Positions 1 to 10,291 of a stretch of DNA of 41,148 bases are shown in pieces; position 1 is the stretch's first letter, and each line of letters opens with the position of its first letter. The position numbers and the translations under genes are program-made. The notes under the pieces were generated by a model. The model made no database searches and was not told the DNA's origin. It saw only the letters and a program-made list of their open reading frames with translations. The stretch covers positions 1-41,148 of the forward strand of contig CALVHS010000054.1 of NCBI GenBank assembly GCA_944328665.1. The letters are read 5' to 3'. Source of the stretch: an uncultured Clostridia bacterium (lineage in GTDB: Bacteria; Bacillota; Clostridia; Christensenellales; Borkfalkiaceae).

Positions 1-2
1 GC

Positions 3-86
3 GGGGATACGGTGCTCGTGCTCGGCGCGGGGGATATCTATCACGCCGCCAAGGAAGCGCTCGCCCGCCTCGGGAAAGGATTTTAA
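3..86 (+). CDS. murC: UDP-N-acetylmuramate--L-alanine ligase (MurC), C-terminal end only
   Basis: Only the last 27 codons are in the window; the gene begins before base 1. The tail reads GDTVLVLGAGDIYHAA, then a short helix, and ends at TAA (84-86). The hydrophobic strand followed by GAGDI is the usual C-terminus of MurC, the cytoplasmic enzyme that adds L-alanine to UDP-MurNAc in peptidoglycan synthesis. With so little sequence the call rests on this one motif. A strong hairpin 15 bases downstream ends the transcription unit, so murC is the last gene of its operon. Confidence 0.7.
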   Translation, partial: GDTVLVLGAGDIYHAAKEALARLGKGF

Positions 87-100
87 TGATAAAATGCAAT

Positions 101-135
101 AAAAATCCGCCGCGGAGACCGCGGCGGATTTTTTT
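101..135. terminator. Bidirectional terminator between murC and the DUF815 gene
   Basis: A 12-bp perfect stem (104-115 with 119-130) has a 3-base loop. It is preceded by A-rich sequence and followed by a run of T, so it works as an intrinsic terminator on both strands. This suits the two convergent genes on either side. Confidence 0.9.
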
Positions 136-140
136 GCCCG

Positions 141-1328
141 TCAGAAACGCACGGGGATATCTTTGACCTTGCAGGCGTAGGCATAGTCGACAAACTGCCG
201 CGCGCGGCGGGGAGAACGCCCGCCCTTGGCGAGCGCCCAGCGCTCCGCAAGCGCGTACAATTCCTCTTCCCGGATGCCGAGTTTTCTGTCCTCGGCGAGC
301 TGGCGCACGATGGACAGGTATGCCGCTTTGCCTGTGGAGGAAAAGAGGACGGTCAGCCCGAAGCGGTCGGACAGGGAAAGCTGCTCCGCCATCGTGTCGG
401 AGGCGTGCACGCTGTTGTCGCGGTCGGAAAATTTTTCTTTGAGGATGTGACGCCGGTTCGAGGTTGCGGCGATCATCACGTTGTCGCTCGTTTCGTGCAT
501 GCTTCCTTCCAGGCTCGCCTTCAAAAAGGATACTTTTTCGTCCTCCTCTTCGAGGGAGAGGTCGTCGATGAATATGAGGAATTTGAAAGGCAGGGGGGCG
601 AGCGCTTCTTTTAGGGCGTCGATGTCCATGATGCGGTCTTTGGGCAGTTCCACCGCGCGCAGCCCGCGCGGCGCGTATCTGTTCAGCATGGCGTGGACGG
701 TCGAAGATTTGCCCGTGCCCTTGTCGCCGTAGAGCAGCATGTCCGCATAGGGGAGCCCTTCGATGAAGTTGACGATGTTCTCTTCGACGGCATTCTTTTC
801 TTCCTCGTAATCTTTCAGGTCTTCCGGAAGGACGGAGGCGGTGTTCCTGACGGGCACGAGCGAGCCGCCTTCAAAAGTGAACGCCTTGCTGCCGAGGAAG
901 ATGCCGTATCCGTTTTCCCGGTAAAAATGCTCGGCGGCGTCCGCGCCGCCGCTGCCGAGCAAAGGATCGTCCTCTCCTCGTCCGATAGCGGGGAAGCCCT
1001 TTTCCGTAAGGGCGCGCAGGCGGGGAGGCAGGTCGTCTGCGAGGTCTGCGACCTGCCGCAGGATGCCGAGGTCGCGGCAAAACGCCGCGCGCACGTCCGC
1101 GTCCGGGGCGCCGCGAAAGGACTGCCGCGCGAACAGGCTGTCCTCGCGGCGGACGGCGTCGGCGATATGGCGGGCAAACTGCCGCTGGCTGCCCGTTTCC
1201 AGCAGGGCGGCGTATGCTTCGGCGTATTTTTCCGCGTCGTCGCCGCGGACGGCTGCGAGAAAGGCGGCGACGGGGCCGCCGCGGCAAACGCCTTTGAGCA
1301 GGATGAGTTCTTCGACGGGAGGGAACAT
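141..1328 (-). CDS. DUF815-family AAA+ ATPase
   Basis: 395-residue cytoplasmic P-loop ATPase of the DUF815 family (function unknown in bacteria). An N-terminal helical region of about 140 residues precedes the ATPase part. Near residue 198 is the Walker A GDKGTGKSS, and further on the Walker B FLIFIDDLS. The C-terminal part carries SPRRARQFVDY, typical of this family. The frame is open for another 77 codons upstream, but I place the start at ATG 1328, 7 bases after GGAG and just inside a good promoter; the upstream extension has no family-like sequence. It is transcribed alone toward murC and shares an intergenic region with divergent ilvC. Family assignment is confident; substrate and role are unknown. 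Confidence 0.85.
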   Translation of the reverse strand: MFPPVEELILLKGVCRGGPVAAFLAAVRGDDAEKYAEAYAALLETGSQRQFARHIADAVRREDSLFARQSFRGAPDADVRAAFCRDLGILRQVADLADDLPPRLRALTEKGFPAIGRGEDDPLLGSGGADAAEHFYRENGYGIFLGSKAFTFEGGSLVPVRNTASVLPEDLKDYEEEKNAVEENIVNFIEGLPYADMLLYGDKGTGKSSTVHAMLNRYAPRGLRAVELPKDRIMDIDALKEALAPLPFKFLIFIDDLSLEEEDEKVSFLKASLEGSMHETSDNVMIAATSNRRHILKEKFSDRDNSVHASDTMAEQLSLSDRFGLTVLFSSTGKAAYLSIVRQLAEDRKLGIREEELYALAERWALAKGGRSPRRARQFVDYAYACKVKDIPVRF

Positions 1329-1364
1329 GATCATTCTCCGTGTTATATAGTCTGTTTTCGCCCC

Positions 1365-1393
1365 ATTATACCGCATTTTTCCCGCAAAAGCAA
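1365..1393 (-). promoter_or_regulatory. Sigma-A promoter of the DUF815 gene
   Basis: On the minus strand, -35 TTGCTT (1393-1388) and -10 TATAAT (1370-1365) are separated by 17 bp. This gives a leader of about 30 nt to the ATG at 1328. Confidence 0.75.
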
Positions 1394-1486
1394 TCGTTTG
1401 CGGGGCGGGAAGAGGGAGGGCGGAAAAATTCGAAAAGCGAATGAGACCGATTGCGAAAATTGATAAATAAAATTGTCGATTTCCGC

Positions 1487-2582
<1,096 letters not shown>

Positions 2583-2602
2583 CCGAATACGGCAGTGCTT
2601 TT

Positions 2603-2633
2603 TTCCCGCGGGAACTTCCCGCGGGAATTTTTT
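2603..2633 (+). terminator. Intrinsic terminator after ilvC
   Basis: 10-bp GC-rich stem (2603-2612 with 2618-2627), 5-base loop, then a T run. Each arm is itself palindromic, so alternative small hairpins are possible. Confidence 0.9.
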
Positions 2634-2653
2634 ATATTTTGCCCCTCTTAGAG

Positions 2654-2682
2654 TTGATAAAAAGCGGGAGAAATGGTATAAT
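2654..2682 (+). promoter_or_regulatory. Sigma-A promoter of the ftsK operon (extended -10)
   Basis: TTGATA (2654-2659), 17-bp spacer and TGGTATAAT ending at 2682. This is the only clear promoter before ftsK and probably drives ftsK-rimO-pgsA-cinA. Confidence 0.88.
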
Positions 2683-2741
2683 GTATCTGTTATTTCCAAC
2701 AGACGGAAGATCCGCGCCGGACGCGCGGAGGGGAGTGTGTT

Positions 2742-5700
2742 TTGAATAATCTTGGAAGAGGAAGCGAGGACAAGAAAAACGATAAGGGGCGCATCCTGAC
2801 GCGGGAGACGGTGGGATGCGTGCTCGTGCTGTTTGCGGCGGTCTCGCTCGTCGTGCTCATTTCGCGCGACGTCATTTTCGGCGGGGTCGGCATGGCGATC
2901 AGCAGCTTTTTGCTCGGCGTTTTCGGCTATTGCTCGTATGTGGTGCTTGCCGCGCTCGTCTATGCGGGCATCGTCCTCATCACGGGCAAACATATCCGCG
3001 CAAAGGGGAGGACGGTCGCGCTTTCCGTGCTCGTCTTTGTCTTTTTGGCGTGCCTCGTGCACACCGTTACCTCGCAGGTGGGCGGGATCGCGGCAGATCT
3101 CTCATACGGGGAATATCTCTCCGCGTGCTTTGCGGCGGGGCGAAACAGCTTTTTTGCCACGACGTGCGGCGGCGCGACCGCGGGGCTGATCGTCTATCCC
3201 GTCATACGAATGACGACGTATGTGGGCGGATATATCATCTTTTCCTTGCTCTTGGCGGGGTCGGCATATCTTTTGTATGCGTCCCGCGTCGTCGCCATGC
3301 AGGAAAAGCGCCGCAAAAAGAGGGAGGAGGAGCGCATGATCGGCGCGGCGACCGCGGATACGGCGGGCGCCTATACCCTCGGTTATGCCGATATGGCGGC
3401 GCAGCAGCCGGCGCAGGAATACGCCTCGCAGCAGGGATATGACGAATACGCCCGGCCGTATGCGGGGGAGCAGCCGTATGACGGGGGGTATCCTTCCGCC
3501 GACGCGGATCCTTCCCGCCGCCTGTTTTCCGTGGGGGAAAGCTTCGACATGAAGAGCCGCCGCGAGATGCGGCAAGACCGCCGCGCGGAGACGGCTGCGC
3601 GCAGGGAAGAAGAGCTCTATGCCCGCCGGCAGGAGGCACCCGCCTATGAGGATACGCGAAGCATCCTCTTTTCCGATGCCGCCGCCGATTATAAAAACAA
3701 TCTGATCTTCGATTCCGATTCGTACTTCAATAACCCGAAGAGGAACGAGACTTCCCGCAAACAGTATACGGACAGCTTCCACGGGGAAAGCCGTTCCTTC
3801 TATTCGGAGGGGCACGAACTTTCTTCCGCGCGCAGCGCGCCGCCGAACATGGCGGAGTATGCGCAGACAGAGATCCGCACGCAGCCGCGCGCCGCGGCGG
3901 AGCCCGCGCCTGCGGAGATACGCACGCGGCCGCGCGCCGCGGAGACGCCGTTCATCCGCACGGAAGCGCACCGGCAGGGATCGCCTTTGTCCGCACCCGA
4001 TCCGTCCGCCTATTCTTCCATGTATAGGGACGAGACGGAGAGCAACATCACCTACGTCAACCGCCCGAAAAAGATCGTCACGGACGCCACCCGTTCGGGG
4101 GAGACGCCGCGCGCGTCGGCAGCCTCCGCCGCGGGGACGGATTTTTACCGCAAGGACGTGGATACCGCCTATTCCGCATCGTCCGGGGACGGGCTGACAT
4201 CGCAGCGCCCCGTTTCCGCTTTCAAGGGGGTCGTGCAGGATGCGTCTTTCGATCGTGACCGCATGCCGCCGCGCGCGCAGCAGCCCGCCGAGGAAGACGC
4301 GCCCGCGCGTCCGGAGACGCGCGTCGGCTTTGCCGACCGCTCTTCTTCCGAGGGGAGGGAGAACGCTCCCGCCGCGGCGCAGGAGGCGCCTTCTTCCCGC
4401 GCGGAAGAGAGCGTGCGCTTCATGCCGCAGAGCGATTACGAGAAGGAGGAAGAGGAAAGTTCTACCCTTCGTCCCATCGCGGGGGATCTGGAATCGGCGG
4501 TCAATCTCTTTGACGGGGAAGAAGAGGAGGAAGCCGGGCTTTCCGCCGTGCCGGAAGCGGCCGAGCGGTTGCGCGCAGAGAGCGAGCCGCAGCCCGAGGC
4601 TGCCGCCCGCCGCGAGGCGTCCGCGCCTGCCGGACCCGTCGCCGAGGTGCCCAAAAAGAAGCATATCTACGCGCGCTATGACGCGCCGCCCATCACTTTC
4701 CTGCGCGACTATACGAGTTTGTACAGCGCCGACGAGGAGGAGATCGAAAACAACAAGGAGATCATCGTCGATACCTTGTATCAGCTGAAGATCCCCTCCG
4801 AGGTCGTCTCCGTTACGCACGGGCCGACCGTCACCCGCTACGATATCGAGATCCCGGGCAATATCCCCACCAACCGCGTCTTGGGCTGCGATAAAGAGCT
4901 CGCCATGCGCCTGCACGCCAAAGACGGCGTCAATGTGCAGACCAATTACGAAAACGGTTCGATCAGTATCGAGGTGCCCAATAAGCAGAAGGCGACCGTC
5001 GGGCTGAAAGAGGTCATCCGCACGGAGAGCTTTACCGACGCCAAGCCCGGTTCGCTGATGTTCGGCCTCGGCAAGGACATCGAGGGAAGGGCGATCTGCG
5101 GGGATATCGTCAAAATGAAACACCTGCTCGTCGCCGGTTCCACGGGTTCGGGCAAGAGCGTGTGCCTGAACGCACTCATCGTCAGCCTGCTGTACAAGTA
5201 CAGCCCGGAAGATCTCCGCATCATCCTCGTCGACCCTAAGCAGGTGGAATTCAATATCTATGAAAAGCTGCCTCATCTGATGATCAACGAGATCATCTTC
5301 GAACCCGCAAAAGTCATCACCGTGCTCAACTGGGCGATCACGGAGATGGAACGCCGTTACGGCCTGTTCAAGGCAAAGACGAAGAGCGGCACCCTCGTGC
5401 GCGAGATCGACGAATACAATGCGCACCTCGAAGAGAACGAGGAGAAACTGCCCAAGATCGTCATGATCATCGACGAGCTGGCAGATCTCATGCAGGCGGC
5501 AAAGAAGGATATCGAGGACAGGATCCAGCGCCTTACGCAGAAGTCGCGCGCGGCGGGCATCCACCTCGTGCTCGCCACCCAGCGCCCGTCCACCGACGTC
5601 ATCACGGGCATCATCAAGTCCAACCTGCCCACCCGTATCGCGTTCAAGGTCGTGCAGGAGGTGGATTCGCGCACCATCCTCGATTCGTCCGGGGCGGAAA

Positions 5701-6137
5701 AGCTGCTCGGCTACGGCGACATGCTCTATAAGATGGACACGATGACCTTCCCGTACCGCGTGCAGGGCGCCTACCTCAGTTCGCAGGAAGTGCAGGACGT
5801 CGTCGAATATATCAAAGAACATAACGAAGCGTACTTTGACGAAAGCGTCTCCGACTTTATCAACAACAACGGCGGAGGCGGCGGAGAGGGAGGCGGCGAC
5901 AGCGACGATTCCGTTGAAGCCGTTTACATCGACGCGCTGCGCTACGTCGTCTCCATCGGGCAGGCGTCCATCTCCATGATCCAGCGCAAATGCTCGGTCG
6001 GCTATCCGAAGGCGGGCAAGATCATCGAATGGATGGAGAATATGGGATACATTTCCGCCTTTGAAGGCGCCAAGGCGCGCAAAGTGCTGATGACGCAGGA
6101 AGAGTTTGAGAGCAAGTACGGCGATTACGGAAACTGA
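2742..6137 (+). CDS. ftsK: DNA translocase FtsK/SpoIIIE
   Basis: 1131-residue membrane-anchored DNA pump that moves chromosome ends across the division or sporulation septum. About residues 20-185 hold four or five membrane helices. A long charged, low-complexity linker follows (about 190-640). Then come the alpha/beta motor domains with Walker A GSTGSGKSV near 799 and Walker B IVMIIDELADLM near 909. A Gly-rich hinge leads to the C-terminal winged-helix gamma domain (about 1060-1131), which reads orienting DNA sites. It starts at TTG 2742, 8 bases after GGAGGGG; no other start in frame fits. It is some 350 residues longer than B. subtilis SpoIIIE, almost all in the linker. Whether it acts in vegetative division (FtsK/SftA-like), sporulation (SpoIIIE) or both cannot be told from sequence. 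Confidence 0.97.
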   Translation: MNNLGRGSEDKKNDKGRILTRETVGCVLVLFAAVSLVVLISRDVIFGGVGMAISSFLLGVFGYCSYVVLAALVYAGIVLITGKHIRAKGRTVALSVLVFVFLACLVHTVTSQVGGIAADLSYGEYLSACFAAGRNSFFATTCGGATAGLIVYPVIRMTTYVGGYIIFSLLLAGSAYLLYASRVVAMQEKRRKKREEERMIGAATADTAGAYTLGYADMAAQQPAQEYASQQGYDEYARPYAGEQPYDGGYPSADADPSRRLFSVGESFDMKSRREMRQDRRAETAARREEELYARRQEAPAYEDTRSILFSDAAADYKNNLIFDSDSYFNNPKRNETSRKQYTDSFHGESRSFYSEGHELSSARSAPPNMAEYAQTEIRTQPRAAAEPAPAEIRTRPRAAETPFIRTEAHRQGSPLSAPDPSAYSSMYRDETESNITYVNRPKKIVTDATRSGETPRASAASAAGTDFYRKDVDTAYSASSGDGLTSQRPVSAFKGVVQDASFDRDRMPPRAQQPAEEDAPARPETRVGFADRSSSEGRENAPAAAQEAPSSRAEESVRFMPQSDYEKEEEESSTLRPIAGDLESAVNLFDGEEEEEAGLSAVPEAAERLRAESEPQPEAAARREASAPAGPVAEVPKKKHIYARYDAPPITFLRDYTSLYSADEEEIENNKEIIVDTLYQLKIPSEVVSVTHGPTVTRYDIEIPGNIPTNRVLGCDKELAMRLHAKDGVNVQTNYENGSISIEVPNKQKATVGLKEVIRTESFTDAKPGSLMFGLGKDIEGRAICGDIVKMKHLLVAGSTGSGKSVCLNALIVSLLYKYSPEDLRIILVDPKQVEFNIYEKLPHLMINEIIFEPAKVITVLNWAITEMERRYGLFKAKTKSGTLVREIDEYNAHLEENEEKLPKIVMIIDELADLMQAAKKDIEDRIQRLTQKSRAAGIHLVLATQRPSTDVITGIIKSNLPTRIAFKVVQEVDSRTILDSSGAEKLLGYGDMLYKMDTMTFPYRVQGAYLSSQEVQDVVEYIKEHNEAYFDESVSDFINNNGGGGGEGGGDSDDSVEAVYIDALRYVVSIGQASISMIQRKCSVGYPKAGKIIEWMENMGYISAFEGAKARKVLMTQEEFESKYGDYGN

Positions 6138-6138
6138 T

Positions 6139-7464
6139 ATGCTGCAAGACAAGAAGTTCGGCATGATCTCGCTCGGCTGCGACAAAAATCGCGTGGACGC
6201 GGAGCGGATGCTCGACGTCATCCGCTCGCACGGATATGCCGTCACGGACGACATGGCGGAAGCGAACGTACTCATCGTCAATACTTGTGCTTTTTTGGAA
6301 GAGGCGCGCGCGGAGGCGATCGATACCGTCCTCGAATGCGACGGCTATCGGGGCGGCGCTCTCGAAAAGCTGGTCGTCAGCGGCTGTCTCCCCGAAAAAT
6401 ATATCGGCGAATTGTTCCCGTCTTTGACGGAAGGGGACGTGTTCCTCGGTTGCAGCGACGCGGAGATCCTGCTCGACGCGCTCGAGCGCTCTTATCGCGG
6501 AGAGCGCGTCAATGCGGTCGGGTGCGGCAGGGAACATCTTTCGGGCAGGGTGCTGACCACGCCTGCGCACTATGCGTATCTGAAGATCGCGGACGGCTGT
6601 AACAATTTCTGCACGTATTGTCTCATTCCCAAGATCCGCGGAAGATATCGTTCTTATCCGATCGAGGCGCTCGTCGAGGAGGCGGAAAGCCTGGGAGAAT
6701 TGTCCGAACTCATCCTTGTCGCGCAGGACGTGACTCGCTACGGGGTCGATCTGTACGGAGAAAAGAGCCTCGTCCGCCTTCTCCGCGCCCTGACGGCGGC
6801 GGACAACATCCGTTCCGTCCGCCTGCTTTATTGTTATCCGGACGCCATCGACGGCGCGCTCATCGAAGAGATCGCAAATAATCCCAAGATTGTCAAATAT
6901 CTCGATATCCCGCTGCAGCACAGCGAGGACGATGTCCTGAAGCGGATGAACCGCAGGGGGAGCCGCGCGGGATATCTGTCGCTGCTCGCAAAACTGCGGG
7001 AAGCGGTGCCCGGCATCGCGATCCGTTCGACCTTCATCGCGGGATTTCCCGCGGAGACGGAGGAAGAAGCCGCCGCGCTGGAAAGTTTTTTGCGGGAGGC
7101 GAAGCTGACGAACTGCGGCTTTTTTGCCTACTCCCGCGAGCCGGACACGCCCGCATATAAGATGAAGGGGCAGATCCCCGCTTCCGTCAAAAAGAGGCGC
7201 GTCAGGCGGCTGTATGCCGTGCAGGAGGGGATCTCCGCGGCGTATCTCGCGTCGTGGGTCGGAAAGAGGCTGCGCGTGCTCTGCGACGGCATCGACGGAG
7301 AACGCGGCTGTTTTGTCGGCAGGGGATATTTCAGCGCGCCCGAGATCGACGGCAAGGTGTATTTCCGCGCGCCGCAGGCCTGTCAGGGCGAATATTATGA
7401 CGTTTTGATCACGGATACGGACAGTTACGATCTGTTCGGCCGTACGGAGGACTATTCCGAATGA
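6139..7464 (+). CDS. rimO: Ribosomal protein S12 (aspartate) methylthiotransferase RimO
   Basis: 441-residue radical-SAM enzyme that methylthiolates Asp of ribosomal protein S12. The N-terminal UPF0004 domain holds one [4Fe-4S] cluster through Cys14, Cys50 and Cys83. The SAM-binding cluster motif is CNNFCTYC (Cys154, 158, 161). A TRAM domain ends the protein. SLGCDKNRVD near the N-terminus matches RimO rather than the tRNA-modifying relative MiaB. The ATG at 6139 lies one base after the ftsK stop and has only a weak ribosome-binding site, so translation is probably coupled to ftsK. The 3' end overlaps pgsA by 4 bases (ATGA). Confidence 0.95.
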   Translation: MLQDKKFGMISLGCDKNRVDAERMLDVIRSHGYAVTDDMAEANVLIVNTCAFLEEARAEAIDTVLECDGYRGGALEKLVVSGCLPEKYIGELFPSLTEGDVFLGCSDAEILLDALERSYRGERVNAVGCGREHLSGRVLTTPAHYAYLKIADGCNNFCTYCLIPKIRGRYRSYPIEALVEEAESLGELSELILVAQDVTRYGVDLYGEKSLVRLLRALTAADNIRSVRLLYCYPDAIDGALIEEIANNPKIVKYLDIPLQHSEDDVLKRMNRRGSRAGYLSLLAKLREAVPGIAIRSTFIAGFPAETEEEAAALESFLREAKLTNCGFFAYSREPDTPAYKMKGQIPASVKKRRVRRLYAVQEGISAAYLASWVGKRLRVLCDGIDGERGCFVGRGYFSAPEIDGKVYFRAPQACQGEYYDVLITDTDSYDLFGRTEDYSE

Positions 7465-8090
7465 ATCTGCCCAATAAGATCACGCTCGTGCGCATTTTTC
7501 TGATCCCCGTCTTTGTCGCGGTCTTTTTTCTGAGCGCCGTTCCGTATCACTATTTTATCGCCGCCGTCATCTTTGTCGCCGCGGCGTGTACGGATTTCCT
7601 CGACGGGCATATCGCCCGCAAATACAATCTGGTCACCAACCTCGGTAAATTTCTCGATCCCATCGCGGATAAAGTGCTCGTTTCTTCCGCGCTGATCTGT
7701 CTGCTCGTCCGGCCGCAGGTGCTTACGGTCGCATGGCAGGGAGATTGGGTGATGATCGCCTGCGCCGTCTGCACGGCGGTCATCCTGGCGCGGGAACTGA
7801 TCGTCAGCGGATTCCGCATGGTCGCGGCTTCCGCGGGGCTGGTGCTCGCCGCCGATAAGGTGGGCAAGGTCAAAACGACCTTTCAGGATATCGCCATCGC
7901 GCTGCTTTTGGCGGGGGCGGACTTTTTCGGATCGGCGCGCGTGAGCGAAGTGCTCTGCGCCGTCGGGCTCGTCTGCCTCGCCGCAGCCACCGTACTGACC
8001 ATTTGGTCAGGCACGGGATATATCGTCAAAAACAGGCATGTGCTGCGCGCTCCCGCCGGGGACGGGCAGCAAAAAGAAAACAAAGAGTGA
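7461..8090 (+). CDS. pgsA: CDP-diacylglycerol--glycerol-3-phosphate 3-phosphatidyltransferase
   Basis: 209-residue integral membrane enzyme that makes phosphatidylglycerophosphate, the first committed step to phosphatidylglycerol and cardiolipin. The CDP-alcohol phosphotransferase signature DFLDGHIARK begins at Asp45 and continues with GKFLDPIADK, giving the full D-x2-D-G-x2-A-R-x8-G-x3-D-x3-D pattern. Several hydrophobic helices follow. The start overlaps the rimO stop (ATGA), so it is translationally coupled. The rimO-pgsA-cinA-recA order is the familiar Firmicute one, which supports pgsA over other CDP-alcohol transferases. Confidence 0.93.
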   Translation: MNLPNKITLVRIFLIPVFVAVFFLSAVPYHYFIAAVIFVAAACTDFLDGHIARKYNLVTNLGKFLDPIADKVLVSSALICLLVRPQVLTVAWQGDWVMIACAVCTAVILARELIVSGFRMVAASAGLVLAADKVGKVKTTFQDIAIALLLAGADFFGSARVSEVLCAVGLVCLAAATVLTIWSGTGYIVKNRHVLRAPAGDGQQKENKE

Positions 8091-8118
8091 GGGGAGGGCG
8101 CCGCATTTCGGCAGAGCC

Positions 8119-9186
8119 ATGAAAAACGGGTGCATCGCGCTGCAAGCGATCGGCAGCGGTTATTCGGATCAATACGTCGCGGACTTGCTCGCGGCGCTGC
8201 GCAGCGGAGGGTATGCCGTCGATAAGGTGAGCGTGCTCTTTTCCGAAGAGGGCTTTGCGGAGGCGTTGGAAGAATACGGCGCTTTCGACAATGTCTTTGT
8301 CCTCGCGGGGGCGGGCAGTAGCGCCGCCGCCCTCGGAGAGCGGGCGTGCGCCGGGCTCGGCGTGCAGCCGGCGGACGGGGTGCGCGCGGACGCGGGGGAC
8401 AGGACGCTTTTCTTTTTGCGCGAGGAGGAAGCCTGCTCCTACGTCAAGGAGAAGGCGCTCGCCTTCCTCGACGAAAAGTACGGCTGTAAACATGCGCGCA
8501 TCGTCGTGCGCTGTGTGGGCGTGCCCGAAGATAAATTTGCCGCGGCGCTCGGCGACGTCAAAAGGATGGGAGACGAAACCTTCTCGTATAACGTCGGAGA
8601 AAAGTGGGGGGATCTGCGGCTGGAGATCGTCTATCCCGCCGAGCGGCAGGAGGTCGCGGATAAGATGCTGCGCTCCCTCGTGGACGCGCTGAACGACTTT
8701 ATCTATGCTGTGGACGACCTTGCGCTCAACGAGTGCGTGTTTGAGATGCTCAAGCTGCGCGGCATGCAGCTCGCCCTGGCGGAATCGTTTACGGGAGGGG
8801 GAGTCGCATCCCGCCTCATCGAGATGCCCGGCATCAGTTCTGTGCTTTACGAGGGGGTCGTCGCGTACGCCAACGTTTCTAAGATCAAACGCCTCGGCGT
8901 CAACCGCTTCACCGTCATCAAGAACGGCGCCGTATCCGACGAGACGGCGTATGAAATGGCGGCGGGGCTGATCGCGGGCGGGTATTGCAACATTTCTCTC
9001 GCGACGACGGGCATCGCGGGCCCGCAGACGGACGATTCCGGCAAACCCGTAGGGCTTTGTTATCTCGCGGTGGGCCTGCGCGATTCCGTCTACGTCTACA
9101 AATATCAATTCGGCGGCTCGCGCGAGGATATTACGCAGAGGGCGATCAATCAGTCTCTTTTTCTCATGTATAAGCATATAAAATAA
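8119..9186 (+). CDS. cinA: CinA-family protein with intact PncC domain and degenerate MoCF domain
   Basis: 355 residues, shorter than the roughly 410 of typical CinA. The C-terminal third is a clear NMN-amidase/PncC domain (LALAESFTGGGVASRL, VVAYANVSKIKRLGV, TTGIAGPQTDDSGKPVG). This domain deamidates nicotinamide mononucleotide in pyridine-nucleotide salvage. The middle keeps the KH-like linker of CinA. The N-terminal MoCF-like part lacks the usual GTELLLG and GGLGPTxDD motifs, reading AGAGSSAAALG where the latter should be. In the PncC motif, Phe replaces the usual Cys of AESCTGG. The start at ATG 8119 has a weak ribosome-binding site; a better GGGGAGGG sits 20 bases upstream without a usable start codon. 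It lies between pgsA and recA as usual. Confidence 0.88.
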   Translation: MKNGCIALQAIGSGYSDQYVADLLAALRSGGYAVDKVSVLFSEEGFAEALEEYGAFDNVFVLAGAGSSAAALGERACAGLGVQPADGVRADAGDRTLFFLREEEACSYVKEKALAFLDEKYGCKHARIVVRCVGVPEDKFAAALGDVKRMGDETFSYNVGEKWGDLRLEIVYPAERQEVADKMLRSLVDALNDFIYAVDDLALNECVFEMLKLRGMQLALAESFTGGGVASRLIEMPGISSVLYEGVVAYANVSKIKRLGVNRFTVIKNGAVSDETAYEMAAGLIAGGYCNISLATTGIAGPQTDDSGKPVGLCYLAVGLRDSVYVYKYQFGGSREDITQRAINQSLFLMYKHIK

Positions 9187-9253
9187 TTTTTACAAAGTAT
9201 TATGTGCGGCATGATCCGCATAAAAGCGTAAAGTATTGCATCAGGAGTTGTAT

Positions 9254-10282
9254 ATGGACAATGAAAAGATGAAGGCGCTCGACCAGGTGCTTGCCCAGAT
9301 CGAAAAGCATTACGGCAAGGGCGCGATCATGAAGCTCGGCGACGCCGCGGGGAACACGGATATCGAAGTCATCCCCACAGGCTGCCTTTCGCTGGACATG
9401 GCGCTCGGCATCGGCGGGCTGCCCCGCGGCAGGATCATCGAGATCTTCGGGCCGGAGTCATCGGGCAAAACGACGGTCGCGCTGCACGCCATCGCACAGA
9501 TCCAAAAGGCGGGCGGCATCGCCGCGTTTATCGACGCGGAGCATGCCCTCGATCCCGTCTATGCCAAAAAGCTGGGCGTCGATCTGGACAACCTGTATGT
9601 TTCGCAGCCGGACACGGGCGAACAGGCGCTGGACATCTGCGATTCCCTCGTCAGGAGCGGCGCGGTCGATCTCATCGTCATCGATTCGGTGGCGGCGCTC
9701 ACGCCGAAGGCGGAGATCGAGGGGGAGATGGGCGAGTCGCACGTCGGCCTGCAGGCGCGGTTGATGTCGCAGGCGCTCAGGAAGCTGACGGGCATCATCA
9801 ATAAATCCAAGACGTGCGTCATTTTTATCAACCAGCTGCGCGAAAAGGTGGGCATCCTGTTCGGCAACCCGGAAACGACGCCGGGCGGCAAGGCGCTCAA
9901 GTTTTACGCGAGCGTGCGCATCGACGTGCGCAAGGCGGACGCCCTCAAGGACAGCGACGGGATCATGGGCAACAAGACGCGCGCCAAGATCGTCAAAAAC
10001 AAACTTGCCCCGCCTTTCAAGACGGCGGAGTTCGATATCCTCTACGGCGAGGGCATCTCGCAGGAGGGCTGCATCATCGACCTCGGCAACAACATCGGCG
10101 TGATCGCTAAGAGCGGCGCGTGGTTTTCCTATGAAGGGGAAAAGGTCGCGCAGGGCCGGGAAAAGATGCGCGACTGGCTGAAAAAGAATCCGGACAAGGC
10201 GAAGGAGATCGAAGAAAAGATCCGCGCCGCGTACAAGGGCAAGCCCGCCGCGGAGACGGCGGAAGCGCCCGCCGAAGGATAA
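9254..10282 (+). CDS. recA: Recombinase RecA
   Basis: 342 residues, standard length. RecA forms filaments on single-stranded DNA, drives strand exchange and triggers the SOS response. Walker A is GPESSGKTT near residue 66. The [28 protein letters not shown] and loop L2 region [21 protein letters not shown] blocks are all canonical. The C-terminus is a short Ala/Glu-rich tail. ATG 9254 follows AGGAG by 6 bases. I could not find a CGAAC-N4-GTTCG LexA box in the 67 bases upstream, so SOS control is not evident here. It is followed closely by nadE. Confidence 0.99.
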   Translation: MDNEKMKALDQVLAQIEKHYGKGAIMKLGDAAGNTDIEVIPTGCLSLDMALGIGGLPRGRIIEIFGPESSGKTTVALHAIAQIQKAGGIAAFIDAEHALDPVYAKKLGVDLDNLYVSQPDTGEQALDICDSLVRSGAVDLIVIDSVAALTPKAEIEGEMGESHVGLQARLMSQALRKLTGIINKSKTCVIFINQLREKVGILFGNPETTPGGKALKFYASVRIDVRKADALKDSDGIMGNKTRAKIVKNKLAPPFKTAEFDILYGEGISQEGCIIDLGNNIGVIAKSGAWFSYEGEKVAQGREKMRDWLKKNPDKAKEIEEKIRAAYKGKPAAETAEAPAEG

Positions 10283-10291
10283 GAAAGCGAG

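Noticed and set aside
3102..6281. Very long open frame on the minus strand opposite ftsK (over 1000 codons)
   Set aside because: It mirrors the high-GC third positions of ftsK, has no family-like motifs, and ftsK is unambiguous on the other strand. Similar antisense frames opposite recA/nadE and purB are rejected for the same reason.
9187..9253. LexA/SOS box upstream of recA
   Set aside because: No CGAAC-N4-GTTCG sequence or close variant is present; the small hairpin TGCGG...CCGCA does not qualify.
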